In this document: positions 34,608 to 43,523 of the stretch, piece by piece
Layout: each line of letters opens with the position of its first letter
Position numbering within the stretch: the first letter of the stretch is position 1
Origin: Fodinicola acaciae
Lineage (GTDB): Bacteria; Actinomycetota; Actinomycetes; Mycobacteriales; HKI-0501
DNA length: 64,000 bases
Assembly (NCBI RefSeq): GCF_010993745.1
Contig: NZ_WOTN01000002.1
Coordinates: 1,302,001 to 1,366,000, forward strand
Reading direction: 5' to 3'
Translations under genes and position numbers: made by a program
Notes under the pieces: generated by a model
Database searches by the model: none
Told to the model about the DNA's origin: nothing
What the model saw: only the letters and a program-made list of their open reading frames with translations

Positions 34608-35552
34608 GTGAGCGGCGCCGTGGTCGCGCCGGCGCCGCTCACCGGTCCCCAGAAACGACCCTGGCGGGTCCGCACGCGCGAGGCGCGTTTCGCCACGATG
34701 CTGCTCATTCCGAGCGTGGTGGTGGTTTTCGGGATCGTCCTCTATCCGATCCTGCGTACGCTCTACACCTCGTTCTTCGACGTGGAGAGCGCGCTGCCGG
34801 GCGACTTTCCGTTCGTCGGCCTGGAAAACTACGGCAAGATCATCGGCGACGGGGCGGTCTGGTCGGCGGTCGGCCGGACGGCGTACTTCACCTTCTTCTC
34901 CACCGCGCTGGAAATCGGCCTCGGCATCGGACTCGCGGTGCTGCTCAACGCGCCCTTGCGCCTGCGTTGGCTTTTCCGTGCGATCGTTGTGCTTCCATGG
35001 GCATTGCCGACGATCGTCAACGCGCAGATGTGGCGCTTCATCCTCAACTCCGAATACGGCGCGCTCAACGCGCTGCTGACGCAGCTGCACATCATCGACA
35101 CCTACCAGTCGTGGCTCGGCAGCCCTTTTCTGGCGCTGAACATGGTGGCGCTGGCCGACGTGTGGAAAAACACGCCGCTGGTAGCGTTTTTCCTGCTGGC
35201 CGGTCTGCAGACAATTCCGTCCGACCTACATGAGGCGGCCGTCGTCGACGGTGCCTCGGTGTGGCAGCGGTTCTGGCGGATCACTATGCCGCTGCTCAAA
35301 TCCTCGATCCTGGTGGTGCTGGTGTTGCGTACGATCGAGGCCTTCAAGGTCTTCGACATCATCTACGTGATGACCCGCGGTGGTCCGGCCAACGGCACCC
35401 AGAGCATCGCCTATTTCACTTACGTACGCGCGTTTTCCGACCAGAACTTCGGCTACGGATCGGCGCTGTCGTATCTGATCGTGATCGTCATCCTTGTCCT
35501 CGCGGTGTTCTACATCCGCGCACTTCGCAGCACTACGGCAAACGAGATATGA
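34608..35552 (+). CDS. Sugar ABC transporter permease (MalF-type)
   Basis: Protein of 314 residues from GTG 34608, with AGGA eight bases upstream. Six transmembrane helices are predicted, preceded by a basic cytoplasmic tail. The EAA loop that contacts the ATPase is H-E-A-A-V-V-D-G-A-S-V-W-Q-R-F. It forms a heterodimer with the next gene's product. The TGA overlaps the ATG of that gene (ATGA). Confidence 0.9.
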   Translation: MSGAVVAPAPLTGPQKRPWRVRTREARFATMLLIPSVVVVFGIVLYPILRTLYTSFFDVESALPGDFPFVGLENYGKIIGDGAVWSAVGRTAYFTFFSTALEIGLGIGLAVLLNAPLRLRWLFRAIVVLPWALPTIVNAQMWRFILNSEYGALNALLTQLHIIDTYQSWLGSPFLALNMVALADVWKNTPLVAFFLLAGLQTIPSDLHEAAVVDGASVWQRFWRITMPLLKSSILVVLVLRTIEAFKVFDIIYVMTRGGPANGTQSIAYFTYVRAFSDQNFGYGSALSYLIVIVILVLAVFYIRALRSTTANEI

Positions 35553-36406
35553 GTGCACTGACGCCGTCCCGGCGATACCGAGTGTTCGTCCACCTGATGG
35601 CGGTGGTCGTGAGCGTGCTGATCCTGGCGCCCTTCGGCTGGCTGGTCATCGCGAGCATCGCCAACGACAACGACCTGCTGTCCAAACCGCTGCACTGGAT
35701 CCCGCAGCATCCGACCTTCGACCGTTATCTGCAGATTTTCACCGCACAGGGCGACAACGTGTTCGCCGGTTTCCGCGCCGGTCTGCTCAACAGCGTCATC
35801 GTGGCCAGTGTGACCGTGCTGGTGTCCACTGTGGTGGGTGTGTTCGGCGCGTACGCTTTCGCGCGACTGCGGTTCCGCGGCCGCCGTGCGGTGTTGCTTT
35901 TCTTCCTGTCCACCTACATGGTGCCGCCGATCGCGCTGGTCATCCCGATGTATCTGGTGATGGTGCAACTGCACCTGCTCGACACCACGCTCGGCCTGAT
36001 CGTCGTCTACAGCTCGTTCGCGACGCCGTTCGTCCTTTGGATCATGGGAAACTACTTTCAGACCATTCCGGTCGAGCTGGAGGAGGCGGCCCGCATCGAC
36101 GGCTGCAGCCGGCTCGGCGCGCTTTTCCGGGTCATCCTTCCACTCGCTCGGCCGGGCCTGCTCGCGATGATGCTGTTCGCGTTTCTGATCGCCTGGGACG
36201 AGTTCCTTTACGCGCTGATCTTTACCTCCACCGCGGCGTCCAAGACGATTCCGGTCGCGATCAGCGAGTTTACCGGCCGCTACACGACAAACTTCGGGCT
36301 GCAGGCGGCCGGCGGTGTGCTCGCCGCGCTGCCGCCGGTGATCCTCGCGGCGATTTTCCAGCGACAGATCGTTGGCGGGCTGTCCGGCGGGGCGGTGAAG
36401 GGATGA
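35549..36406 (+). CDS. Sugar ABC transporter permease (MalG-type)
   Basis: Protein of 285 residues with six predicted helices and the EAA loop E-E-A-A-R-I-D-G-C-S-R-L-G-A-L-F. The last residues, G-G-A-V-K-G, are the typical MalG-type ending. It pairs with the upstream MalF-type permease to import the ligand of the binding protein. The start overlaps the preceding stop, and its own TGA overlaps the ATG of the kinase gene. Confidence 0.9.
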   Translation: MSALTPSRRYRVFVHLMAVVVSVLILAPFGWLVIASIANDNDLLSKPLHWIPQHPTFDRYLQIFTAQGDNVFAGFRAGLLNSVIVASVTVLVSTVVGVFGAYAFARLRFRGRRAVLLFFLSTYMVPPIALVIPMYLVMVQLHLLDTTLGLIVVYSSFATPFVLWIMGNYFQTIPVELEEAARIDGCSRLGALFRVILPLARPGLLAMMLFAFLIAWDEFLYALIFTSTAASKTIPVAISEFTGRYTTNFGLQAAGGVLAALPPVILAAIFQRQIVGGLSGGAVKG

Positions 36407-37329
36407 CCGTCAGCGTCATCGGCGCCGTGCAGCTGGACGTGATCGCCAGTCCGGTCGGTGAGCTGCCGGCGCCGGGAGCCGCACTTTTCGTCGACACGAT
36501 GGCGATGCGGGTCGGTGGCGCCGGTGCCAACGCGGCGCTGGCGATGGTCGAGCTCGGCCTGCCGACCCGGCTTTTCGGCTGTGTCGGGGACGATTTCGTC
36601 GGCCGGCAGTTGCTCGCGGAGATCGGCGACCTTGCCGCGGACGTGCTCGTCGTGCCCGGCCAGCCGACCGGAGTCACGGTGGCCTGCGAGAAGCCCGGCC
36701 GCGACCGCTCGTTCGTCACCTTGCTCGGCGTCTGCGGGACGTACGACTTTTCCATGATCCCAACGGATGCACTGCGCTCGGAGAGCCTGTTGGTGTGCGA
36801 TTACTTCTGCGCGCCGGCGCTGCGTGGCGAGCCGACGCGCAAGCTGTTGGAAGGCGCGCGTGCGCAAGGAGCGCGGACTTTCTTCGACACGGCTTGGGAT
36901 CCGGACGGCTTCGGGGCGCAGGCGCGCGCGGAGGTGCACGACCTGCTGCCGCTGGTCGATGTCTTCCTGCCCAACGAAGACGAAGCGTGCGCGTTGTCCG
37001 GCGGTTCGGATCCGCACCGCGCGGCGCACCTGCTTCAGGAGGTTTCCCACGGCTGGGTGGTGGTGAAGCTCGGTGCCGCCGGTTGTTACGCGGTCGGTCC
37101 CGGCGGTGTCACTTTCACCGAGCCGGCACCAAAAGTCGAGGTCGCCGACACCACCGGTGCCGGCGACACGTTCAACGCCGGACTGGTGGCTGGCCTGCGT
37201 GACGGCCAGGCACTGGCGCAGGCGTTGCCTGCCGCTCTCCGTTCCGCGATCCGGTTCGCCTCGGCCGTGGTGTCCCGGCCGTCCAGCGAGCGTTACGCAT
37301 CCCGTACGCGATCATCTGAGCCTTCGTAG
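36403..37329 (+). CDS. PfkB-family carbohydrate kinase
   Basis: Protein of 308 residues. Both PfkB signatures are visible: R-V-G-G-A-G-A-N-A-A-L-A near residue 38 and D-T-T-G-A-G-D-T-F-N-A-G near residue 250, where the second Asp is the catalytic base. It should phosphorylate a monosaccharide with ATP. Its place between the permeases and the exo-glucosaminidase suggests that it acts on imported glucosamine or a related sugar. Known chitosan clusters in Streptomyces carry a ROK-type kinase instead, so the substrate is open. Confidence 0.88.
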   Translation: MTVSVIGAVQLDVIASPVGELPAPGAALFVDTMAMRVGGAGANAALAMVELGLPTRLFGCVGDDFVGRQLLAEIGDLAADVLVVPGQPTGVTVACEKPGRDRSFVTLLGVCGTYDFSMIPTDALRSESLLVCDYFCAPALRGEPTRKLLEGARAQGARTFFDTAWDPDGFGAQARAEVHDLLPLVDVFLPNEDEACALSGGSDPHRAAHLLQEVSHGWVVVKLGAAGCYAVGPGGVTFTEPAPKVEVADTTGAGDTFNAGLVAGLRDGQALAQALPAALRSAIRFASAVVSRPSSERYASRTRSSEPS

Positions 37330-37339
37330 GAGGGGCTGA

Positions 37340-40132
37340 ATGTCAGCACGCAAACCCAGAAGAGGGGCCGTACTGGCAAGCGTCTTGTTGGCCGTGGGGC
37401 TGTTACCCGCGGCCGCGTGGGGGACGAACACCAGTGGTGCCGACACGGTCCTCGGCAGCGCCACTGGCACGACCGAGCTGACCAAGGGCTGGACCGTACA
37501 GTCGTCCGCGGTGGCCAAGGAAACCGGCGACCAGGTCTCGCTGCCGGGCTATTCCACGGCCGGTTGGCTGAAGCTCTCCAAACCGGAGACACTGATGGCG
37601 GCACTGCTGGAAAACGGTCGCTATCCAGACATCTTCTATTCCAACAACCTCACCTCGGTGCCGACCGCGCAGTTCGACGTGAACTGGTGGTATCGCAACC
37701 AGCTCACCGTGCATCCGCGGCCGGGACAGCACACCTACCTGATCATGAACGGCATCTCCGGCCGCGCCAATCTCTGGGTCAACGGCAAGAAGGTCGCCGA
37801 CCAGGCGCAACTGCAGGGCTCGTACTCGCAGCTGGAATACGACATCACCTCACTGGTGACCAACGGATCCAACGCGATCGCGCTGGACGTCTACAAAAAC
37901 GACGACTCGAAATACCTGACCAGTGGCACGATCGACTGGAACCCTAAGGCGCCGGACCGCAACACCGGCCTGGTATTCGCGCCACAGCTGGCACAGGACG
38001 GTGCCATCTCGGTACGCGACACGCATGTGTTGCAGGACAACGCGAAGGATCTGAGCACCTCCGACCTCACCGTCAAGACCAACCTGCGCAACAACGCCGA
38101 CACGGCACAGACGGCCACCTTCGCCGGCACGATTTCGCGGCCAGGGACACGGATCCCGTTCGCGAAGAAGGTCACCGTGCCGGCCGGCAAGACGGTGACG
38201 GTGACGGTGACCAAGGCGGACGCGCCAGGTCTGCACATCGTACGTCCGGCGGTCTGGTGGCCATACCAGATGGGTGACCAGCCGCTTTATCACTTGGACA
38301 GCAACGCTTTCGCCAATGGCGAGCGTGCCGACGGCTATTCCACCGACTTCGGCATCCGTACGGTCACGTCGTATCTGACCAAGGTCGTCCCCGGAAAGAC
38401 GCACGGTCCGTACGGCTATCGGCAGTTCGTCATCAACGGTGTGCCGTTCGTGATCCGCGGTGGCGGCTGGTCGCCGGACATGTTCCTGCGCTATTCCGCG
38501 CAGAACATCGCCGACCAGATCAGCTACATCAAGAACCTCGGCCTGAACACGTTGCGGTTCGAGGGAAACTTCACGCCGGACGACATGCTGCGGCAGATGG
38601 ACCGTGCCGGCCTGCTGGCGATGGAAGGCTGGCAGTGCTGCGACCGCTGGGAGGACCCGTCCAAGACGTGGCCGGCCGAGCTGAAGGCAAACGCGGCCAA
38701 CCAGGCCTTCCACGTGGCCCAGATGCTCCGCGACCACCCGAGCGTTTTCACCTTCTACCACGGAAGTGACAACGAGCCGGACGCCGACAAGGAAGCCATC
38801 TACCTGACCGCGTTCACCGCCGCCGACTGGCAGACGCCACAGATCGCCAGCGCCGAATACAAGTCATCGGCCAAACTCGGGCCGTCCGGTTCGAAGGAAG
38901 GTCCGTACAACTACGTGCCGCCAAACTACTGGTGGGCCAACGGTACGCAGACCAAGCCGACCGACGACGACACCTTCACCAACGCCGGCAGTGCCTACGG
39001 TCTGGACACGGAGTCCAGCGCTGGCAACACGATCCCGACGACCAACTCGTTGAACCGGTTTCTGAGCAGCGCCGACCAGGACAAGATCTGGGACCTCAGC
39101 TCCACCAACGGCGGTGGCTCCGGGCCGGATATTTTCCACGTGTACAAATACAACAACTACACCAAGACCGGTCGGCTGGGTCAGTACAACACCCCGCTGT
39201 GGAACCGCTATGGCAAGTGGTCGGACCTCGCGTCGTACCAGCGGATCGCGCAGGTCGGCGAGTACGAGATCGCCCGCGCCCAGTTCGAGGCATATCTGGG
39301 AAACTCCAAGGACGAGGCCAACCCGAGCACCGGCCTGATCTACTGGATGATGAACAAGGCTTGGCCGTCGCTGCAGTGGAACATCTATGGCTATGACTTC
39401 GACCAGTCCGGTGTGTATTTCGGCACCAAGAAAGCCGGTGAGCCGGTGCATGTGATGTACGGCTACGACGACGGCTCGATCCGGGTGGCCAACCTGACCA
39501 ACGACCGGCAGTCCGGCCTGACGGCCACCGCGAAGTTCATCGACATCAACGGAAAGGTGCAGGGCACCAGCCAGGCGGCCGTGCCGGCGCTGTTCAGCCA
39601 GGACGTACGCACGGTGCTGATGCCCAAGGTGCCGGCGGGCATTTCCAAGACCTACTTCCTTGAGCTGACGCTGACTCGCGGCCACGCGGTGGTCAGCCGC
39701 AATGTCTACTGGCTGTCCACCAAGAAGGACGACATCGACTGGAAGAAGACGCTCGGCGAAGGTTTCGGTGTCACCTATGGCAGCGGCGGTTATGCCGACC
39801 TGACCGGGTTGCAAAACCTGGGAAAGGCGACGGTCAAGGCGGCCGCGCACACCAGGATCGAGGGCCGTGACGCGGTGACAACGGTGACGATCCGCAACGT
39901 CAGCGGCGACCGTACGCCGGCGTTCTTCACCCGTGCGGATGTGTTGCGTGCGAACGTTTCCGGTGACAACCAGGTGTTGCCGATCCAGTGGAGCGACAAC
40001 GAGGTCACGCTGTGGCCCGGTCAGCGCCAGACGATCACCGCGCGCTATCGGTTGTCGGAGCTGAAAGGTGCGAGCCCGCTGGTCAGCCTTTCCGGCTGGA
40101 ACATCGGGAACCAGACAGTGCGAGCTCGATAG
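37340..40132 (+). CDS. csxA: Secreted exo-beta-D-glucosaminidase (GH2, CsxA-like)
   Basis: Protein of 930 residues; the ATG follows AGGAGGGG. A Sec signal peptide ends near A-A-A-W-G. The whole chain parallels Amycolatopsis CsxA: sugar-binding beta domain (F-D-V-N-W-W-Y-R-N-Q-L), immunoglobulin-like domain, TIM barrel (V-I-R-G-G-G-W-S-P-D-M-F-L-R, G-W-Q-C-C-D-R-W-E) and two C-terminal beta domains. The GH2 subgroup's acid Asp is in Y-H-G-S-D-N-E-P-D and the nucleophile Glu in D-T-E-S-S-A-G. It should remove glucosamine units from the non-reducing end of chitosan oligomers outside the cell (EC 3.2.1.165). C-terminal carbohydrate-binding modules present in some relatives are absent. Confidence 0.92.
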   Translation: MSARKPRRGAVLASVLLAVGLLPAAAWGTNTSGADTVLGSATGTTELTKGWTVQSSAVAKETGDQVSLPGYSTAGWLKLSKPETLMAALLENGRYPDIFYSNNLTSVPTAQFDVNWWYRNQLTVHPRPGQHTYLIMNGISGRANLWVNGKKVADQAQLQGSYSQLEYDITSLVTNGSNAIALDVYKNDDSKYLTSGTIDWNPKAPDRNTGLVFAPQLAQDGAISVRDTHVLQDNAKDLSTSDLTVKTNLRNNADTAQTATFAGTISRPGTRIPFAKKVTVPAGKTVTVTVTKADAPGLHIVRPAVWWPYQMGDQPLYHLDSNAFANGERADGYSTDFGIRTVTSYLTKVVPGKTHGPYGYRQFVINGVPFVIRGGGWSPDMFLRYSAQNIADQISYIKNLGLNTLRFEGNFTPDDMLRQMDRAGLLAMEGWQCCDRWEDPSKTWPAELKANAANQAFHVAQMLRDHPSVFTFYHGSDNEPDADKEAIYLTAFTAADWQTPQIASAEYKSSAKLGPSGSKEGPYNYVPPNYWWANGTQTKPTDDDTFTNAGSAYGLDTESSAGNTIPTTNSLNRFLSSADQDKIWDLSSTNGGGSGPDIFHVYKYNNYTKTGRLGQYNTPLWNRYGKWSDLASYQRIAQVGEYEIARAQFEAYLGNSKDEANPSTGLIYWMMNKAWPSLQWNIYGYDFDQSGVYFGTKKAGEPVHVMYGYDDGSIRVANLTNDRQSGLTATAKFIDINGKVQGTSQAAVPALFSQDVRTVLMPKVPAGISKTYFLELTLTRGHAVVSRNVYWLSTKKDDIDWKKTLGEGFGVTYGSGGYADLTGLQNLGKATVKAAAHTRIEGRDAVTTVTIRNVSGDRTPAFFTRADVLRANVSGDNQVLPIQWSDNEVTLWPGQRQTITARYRLSELKGASPLVSLSGWNIGNQTVRAR

Positions 40133-40162
40133 ATCTGTGACGCAGCTCACAATCTGATCGAT

Positions 40163-40223
40163 GGCGGTCGCGCCGTGGGACCTCCGTTTTCACTGGTGGT
40201 GTCCCGAAAACGGCGCGGCCGCC
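40163..40223 (+). terminator. Long hairpin after the glucosaminidase operon
   Basis: GGCGGTCGCGCCG pairs with CGGCGCGGCCGCC (one G-U position), with an inner GGGAC/GTCCC stem. It lies 30 bp after the stop of the last operon gene and would end its transcript. Confidence 0.65.
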
Positions 40224-40325
40224 AGCTCGCTGTCGGCAAGTCCGTGATCTGCGAACGCGCCAGGCCGCCACTAACGTGGCTGATCTGCAGGATTTGTTGG
40301 ACAGCGAGGAACGGAAGAGGTACGC

Positions 40326-40625
40326 ATGCTTGTTCTCACGCCAACGGCCGCGCAGCTTGTGCACAACATCACCTCCGCACAGGGCGCACCGGACGGCGCC
40401 GGCCTGCGGATAGCACCAGCTGGTGACGCCCCACAGGACAACGCGATGGAGCTCCGGATCGCCACGGTGCCGGCCGAGAACGACCAGGTCATCGCCTCGG
40501 AGGATGCCAAGATCTTCCTTGCGCCGGAAGCATCGTCCTATCTGGACGACAAGATCCTGGACGCCGGCCTGGACGACAAGGGCAACCCGGCCTTCGTGCT
40601 GGCCGAGCAGAAAGCGCAGCAGTAA
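40326..40625 (+). CDS. HesB/IscA-like protein lacking the cluster-binding cysteines
   Basis: Protein of 99 residues. The sequence L-T-P-T-A-A-Q-L-V-H-N-I, then G-A-G-L-R-I-A and F-L-A-P-E-A-S-S-Y-L-D-D-K-I-L-D-A, follows the actinobacterial HesB-like group. Unlike IscA/SufA, which bind iron-sulfur clusters through three cysteines, this protein has no cysteine at all, so direct cluster assembly is unlikely. Its role is not known. It stands alone between a terminator and the convergent GntR-TetR regulator. Confidence 0.8.
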   Translation: MLVLTPTAAQLVHNITSAQGAPDGAGLRIAPAGDAPQDNAMELRIATVPAENDQVIASEDAKIFLAPEASSYLDDKILDAGLDDKGNPAFVLAEQKAQQ

Positions 40626-40668
40626 CAACTAGACTCTGGCGAACTGGCTCGGCTGCCGAGCCGGTTCG

Positions 40669-41580
40669 CTATCTCCCGGCCAGATACGCGGCCAAGCCGT
40701 CAAGGTGTTGCCGCAGGCCAAACTCGAAAAGTGCGTCGATGTCGCTGGCCTCCTCGTCGGTGACCTGGAGCGTTGCGACCAACGGGAAACGGCCACCCGC
40801 GAAGATCTCGTCGACCAGCGGCTGCAGCCGGCCCCACTTCTGTTCGGTGCTGACACCGGAGTTCAGCTGGTTTTCCAGCTCGATGCCGCGGCTGAGCGCC
40901 AGGCCGCCCACGTAGACGTGCACGCTGGTGATCGCTCGCAGTTTCTCCAGGTCTGACAGCGCCAGGCCGGCCATCCCGTGGAGTTCCCATTCCACCTGGG
41001 AAATGCCGCTCGGCAGCAGCGGTGGCCGGCTGATCGAGCCGAGGATCACCGAGGCGGCCCAGGGGTGGCGGCGATACGTCCGCCAATGCAGACGCGCGAC
41101 GGCGTCGAGGTGCGCCCGCCAGCCGGCCGGCCGGGGATCTGGCAGCGGCTCGGCGCCGAGCACGGTGTTGGCCATCCGCCGCTCGAGTTCTTCTTTGCTT
41201 GGCACGTAATGGTAGAGCGACATCGTGCCGACACCGAGGTCGGCGGCGATCCGGCGCATGGAAAGCGCTGACAGGCCTTCCGCGTCGGCCAGTGCGATGC
41301 CGGCGCGTACGACCGCGTCCACCGTCAAGGTGGGTGATGCCAAGGATTTCGCCAGCGGCGGCGGCGTACGCACCGCCGTCCCGGCTCCGGGCCGGGTCTC
41401 GACGAGTTCTTGCTGCCGCAGCCAGCTGAGCACCTTCGTCGCCGTCGCCATCGCGACACCCCAGTCCGCGGCGATCCGCCGCGTCGACGGCACCCGGTCT
41501 CCGGGTCGCAGCTCACCGCTCTCGATCTGCCGGCGGATTTCCTTGCCGATGACCACATACGGTGGATCGTCCGTCGCCAT
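40669..41580 (-). CDS. GntR-TetR fused transcriptional regulator
   Basis: Protein of 303 residues with two DNA-binding domains. Residues about 5-75 are a GntR winged helix (G-D-R-V-P-S-T-R-R-I-A-A-D-W-G-V-A-M-A-T). Residues about 85-135 are a TetR helix-turn-helix (S-M-R-R-I-A-A-D-L-G-V-G-T-M-S-L-Y-H-Y-V), followed by the TetR_C_1 ligand-binding helices to the end. The ATG follows GAGGAG. A pair of identical 14-bp sites lies just upstream (41593-41639), suggesting autoregulation and control of the divergent DUF2306 gene. Ligand unknown; TetR_C_1 members often respond to drug-like molecules. Confidence 0.88.
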   Translation of the reverse strand: MATDDPPYVVIGKEIRRQIESGELRPGDRVPSTRRIAADWGVAMATATKVLSWLRQQELVETRPGAGTAVRTPPPLAKSLASPTLTVDAVVRAGIALADAEGLSALSMRRIAADLGVGTMSLYHYVPSKEELERRMANTVLGAEPLPDPRPAGWRAHLDAVARLHWRTYRRHPWAASVILGSISRPPLLPSGISQVEWELHGMAGLALSDLEKLRAITSVHVYVGGLALSRGIELENQLNSGVSTEQKWGRLQPLVDEIFAGGRFPLVATLQVTDEEASDIDALFEFGLRQHLDGLAAYLAGR

Positions 41581-41592
41581 CGTCGTCTCCTC

Positions 41593-41639
41593 GCGTACTA
41601 GTGCGCTTTGCGTCTGACCATATCAGCGTACTAGTGCGC
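41593..41639. promoter_or_regulatory. Twin operator, two copies of GCGTACTAGTGCGC
   Basis: Two identical, near-palindromic 14-bp sites (41593-41606 and 41626-41639) start exactly 33 bp apart, three helical turns. They lie in the divergent promoter region between the GntR-TetR regulator (minus) and the DUF2306 gene (plus). A minus-strand -10-like TGATAT sits between them. Confidence 0.7.
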
Positions 41640-41738
41640 ACTGCTACCTGAGGCGTAGTTTCTGCTTGCTGTCGCGGCAAAAGGCGATCGCGTTGGTACG
41701 GTGTACGAACAATCGGCCGGACCAGAGGATCGGGACGT

Positions 41739-42407
41739 ATGACGACCACAGTTCAGGGAAAGTCCATCGCGGCGGGACCCCGGCGGTCCTGGTGGCGCCG
41801 GCCGTGGATCGTGCCGTTGGCCTTGCTGGCGTTGCTGTTCCTCGCCTTCTCGTTGCCGCCGTACGCGACGCTCAATCCGGCGCTTTCGCGCGTCCCATCC
41901 TCGTTTCCGTTGCACTATCCGCTGTTGGTCGCGCACGTCGGCTTTGCCACGGTCGCGATGGTGACCTGTTGTTTCCAGGTGTGGCCGTGGTTTCGGCAGC
42001 ACTATCCGGTGGCGCACCGCTGGCTCGGCCGGACGTACGTCTTCGCCGGTGTGTTGCCGGCTGGACTATGCGGCCTGATCATCGGCGCGGGCACGCCATT
42101 TGGCCTCGTCGCCGCCGGAAGTGACATCTCGCTCGCGTTGTTGTGGCTGTTCTGCACGATGGCCGGCTATCGCATGGCGCGGCGGCGCCGCTTCGCCGAT
42201 CACCGGCGCTGGATGATCCGCAGCTTCGCGCTCACGTTTTCCATCATCACCAACAGGATCTGGGGGATCATCCTGTTCATTGTGTTCCTGCCGCAGGCGA
42301 CCGGACCGGAGGCGGCACAGCAGATCGGTCCGCTCGGCGCTTGGCTGGGCTGGACGACCGTGTTGCTGTTCACCGAATGGTGGCTGGTCGAACGCCGGAA
42401 AGCCTAG
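41739..42407 (+). CDS. DUF2306 membrane protein
   Basis: Protein of 222 residues with six predicted helices. H-Y-P-L-L-V-A-H-V-G-F-A-T and V-A-H-R-W-L-G-R-T-Y-V, then F-A-D-H-R-R-W-M-I-R-S-F-A-L-T-F, are the conserved histidine segments of DUF2306; they may bind heme. No enzymatic activity is established for the family. The twin operator and divergent GntR-TetR regulator upstream suggest it is the regulated target. Its TAG lies in the terminator palindrome. Confidence 0.83.
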   Translation: MTTTVQGKSIAAGPRRSWWRRPWIVPLALLALLFLAFSLPPYATLNPALSRVPSSFPLHYPLLVAHVGFATVAMVTCCFQVWPWFRQHYPVAHRWLGRTYVFAGVLPAGLCGLIIGAGTPFGLVAAGSDISLALLWLFCTMAGYRMARRRRFADHRRWMIRSFALTFSIITNRIWGIILFIVFLPQATGPEAAQQIGPLGAWLGWTTVLLFTEWWLVERRKA

Positions 42408-42434
42408 TGTCCCGAGTCTGACTCGGGACACTAG
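42404..42434. terminator. Perfect palindromic terminator between convergent genes
   Basis: CTAGTGTCCCGAGTC and GACTCGGGACACTAG form a perfect 15-bp stem separated by one base. The first CTAG contains the stop codon of the DUF2306 gene; the stop codon of the minus-strand gene lies 5 bp beyond the other end. Confidence 0.8.
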
Positions 42435-42438
42435 ATCA

Positions 42439-43431
42439 CTAGACTCGGTGCGTCTCCAGGGATTCCGGTGCGAACAGCTCGGCCGGCGTCAGCAGCCGCT
42501 CGGCCAGGCCCTGCTCGTACGAATAACGCAGGAAGGTGCTCAGCGTCTTTTCGTTGGCGCGCAGGCCATACGGCCAGAAGTCGGCGCCCATCACGCGGCG
42601 CGTGTGCTCGACCGCGTCGTAGAGCCACGGCAGCATGTAGCGCGTCGCGGCCGTTTCCGCCAGCTGCGCCTGGACCTCGTGTTTTGCCGCCGTGAACGCC
42701 TGAAAGAGTGACCGTGCCAGCCAGCGGTGCTGGTCGTAGATCTCGCGCCGCAGCACGATCACATGCATGATCGGGAAAATCCCGGTCTCGGCGAAGTAGG
42801 CCTCCTCCGCCAGCCGCGGTGCCGCCAACAGCCGGCGCAACGACCTGTCACCGTCCAACATGGACGGTGGCGTACGCGGACTGTAGAGCGCGTCGATCTC
42901 GCCGGCCAACAGCATCTCGGTCAGCGTACGGTCAGCCGGAATCGGCTCCACCTCGACACCACCTGGCAGCCGCAACTCGATTTTCTCCACGCGTCCCGGC
43001 TGGTGCAGGCCACCGGTCCGATAGCGAACGGATTCCACCGGCACATCGTGAAACTCGGCCAGGATGCCGCGCTGCCAGACGGCCGCGGTGACCTGGTATT
43101 CCGGCACGCCGACGACTTTTCCGCGCAGCTGCGCCAACTCGTGCATCGCATTGTCTGCACGTACGTAAATGCCGTTGTGCCGGAACGCGCGCGACGGAAA
43201 CACTGGGATGGCGACGAACGGCGCGGCACCAAAAAGAGACAGGACGTACGACGAGAGCGACATCTCCGCGGCGTCGAACTCCTGATAGCGCGCCATCCGG
43301 AAGAAGGTCTCCTCGACCGGCAGCCGCAGATAGGTCAGATCGACCCCCTCGGGCCGGATCCGGCCGTCCGCGAGCGCCTGCGTGCGGTCGTAATCCCAGC
43401 ATGCCAACGTGATCGGCACTCGTACGCTCAC
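42439..43431 (-). CDS. NMT1/THI5-like substrate-binding protein (4,5-dihydroxyphthalate decarboxylase-like)
   Basis: Protein of 330 residues from GTG 43431, with GGAGGCGC just before it. No signal peptide is seen. The sequence I-T-L-A-C-W-D-Y-D-R-T-Q-A-L then G-V-D-L-T-Y-L-R-L-P-V-E-E-T-F-F-R-M fits the periplasmic-binding-fold family annotated as 4,5-dihydroxyphthalate decarboxylase, and H-N-G-I-Y-V-R and G-V-P-E-Y-Q-V-T-A follow its conserved order. It could decarboxylate an aromatic acid or bind one. It is divergent from the PadR regulator at 43524. Confidence 0.75.
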   Translation of the reverse strand: MSVRVPITLACWDYDRTQALADGRIRPEGVDLTYLRLPVEETFFRMARYQEFDAAEMSLSSYVLSLFGAAPFVAIPVFPSRAFRHNGIYVRADNAMHELAQLRGKVVGVPEYQVTAAVWQRGILAEFHDVPVESVRYRTGGLHQPGRVEKIELRLPGGVEVEPIPADRTLTEMLLAGEIDALYSPRTPPSMLDGDRSLRRLLAAPRLAEEAYFAETGIFPIMHVIVLRREIYDQHRWLARSLFQAFTAAKHEVQAQLAETAATRYMLPWLYDAVEHTRRVMGADFWPYGLRANEKTLSTFLRYSYEQGLAERLLTPAELFAPESLETHRV

Positions 43432-43523
43432 CGCGCCTCCAGGTAGGTCGCCGGGTATATGCCTATGCGTCGTAGTATTACCGGAACCAACTGAGCGTCC
43501 GGCCGGAACAGGAGGAGCGGACG

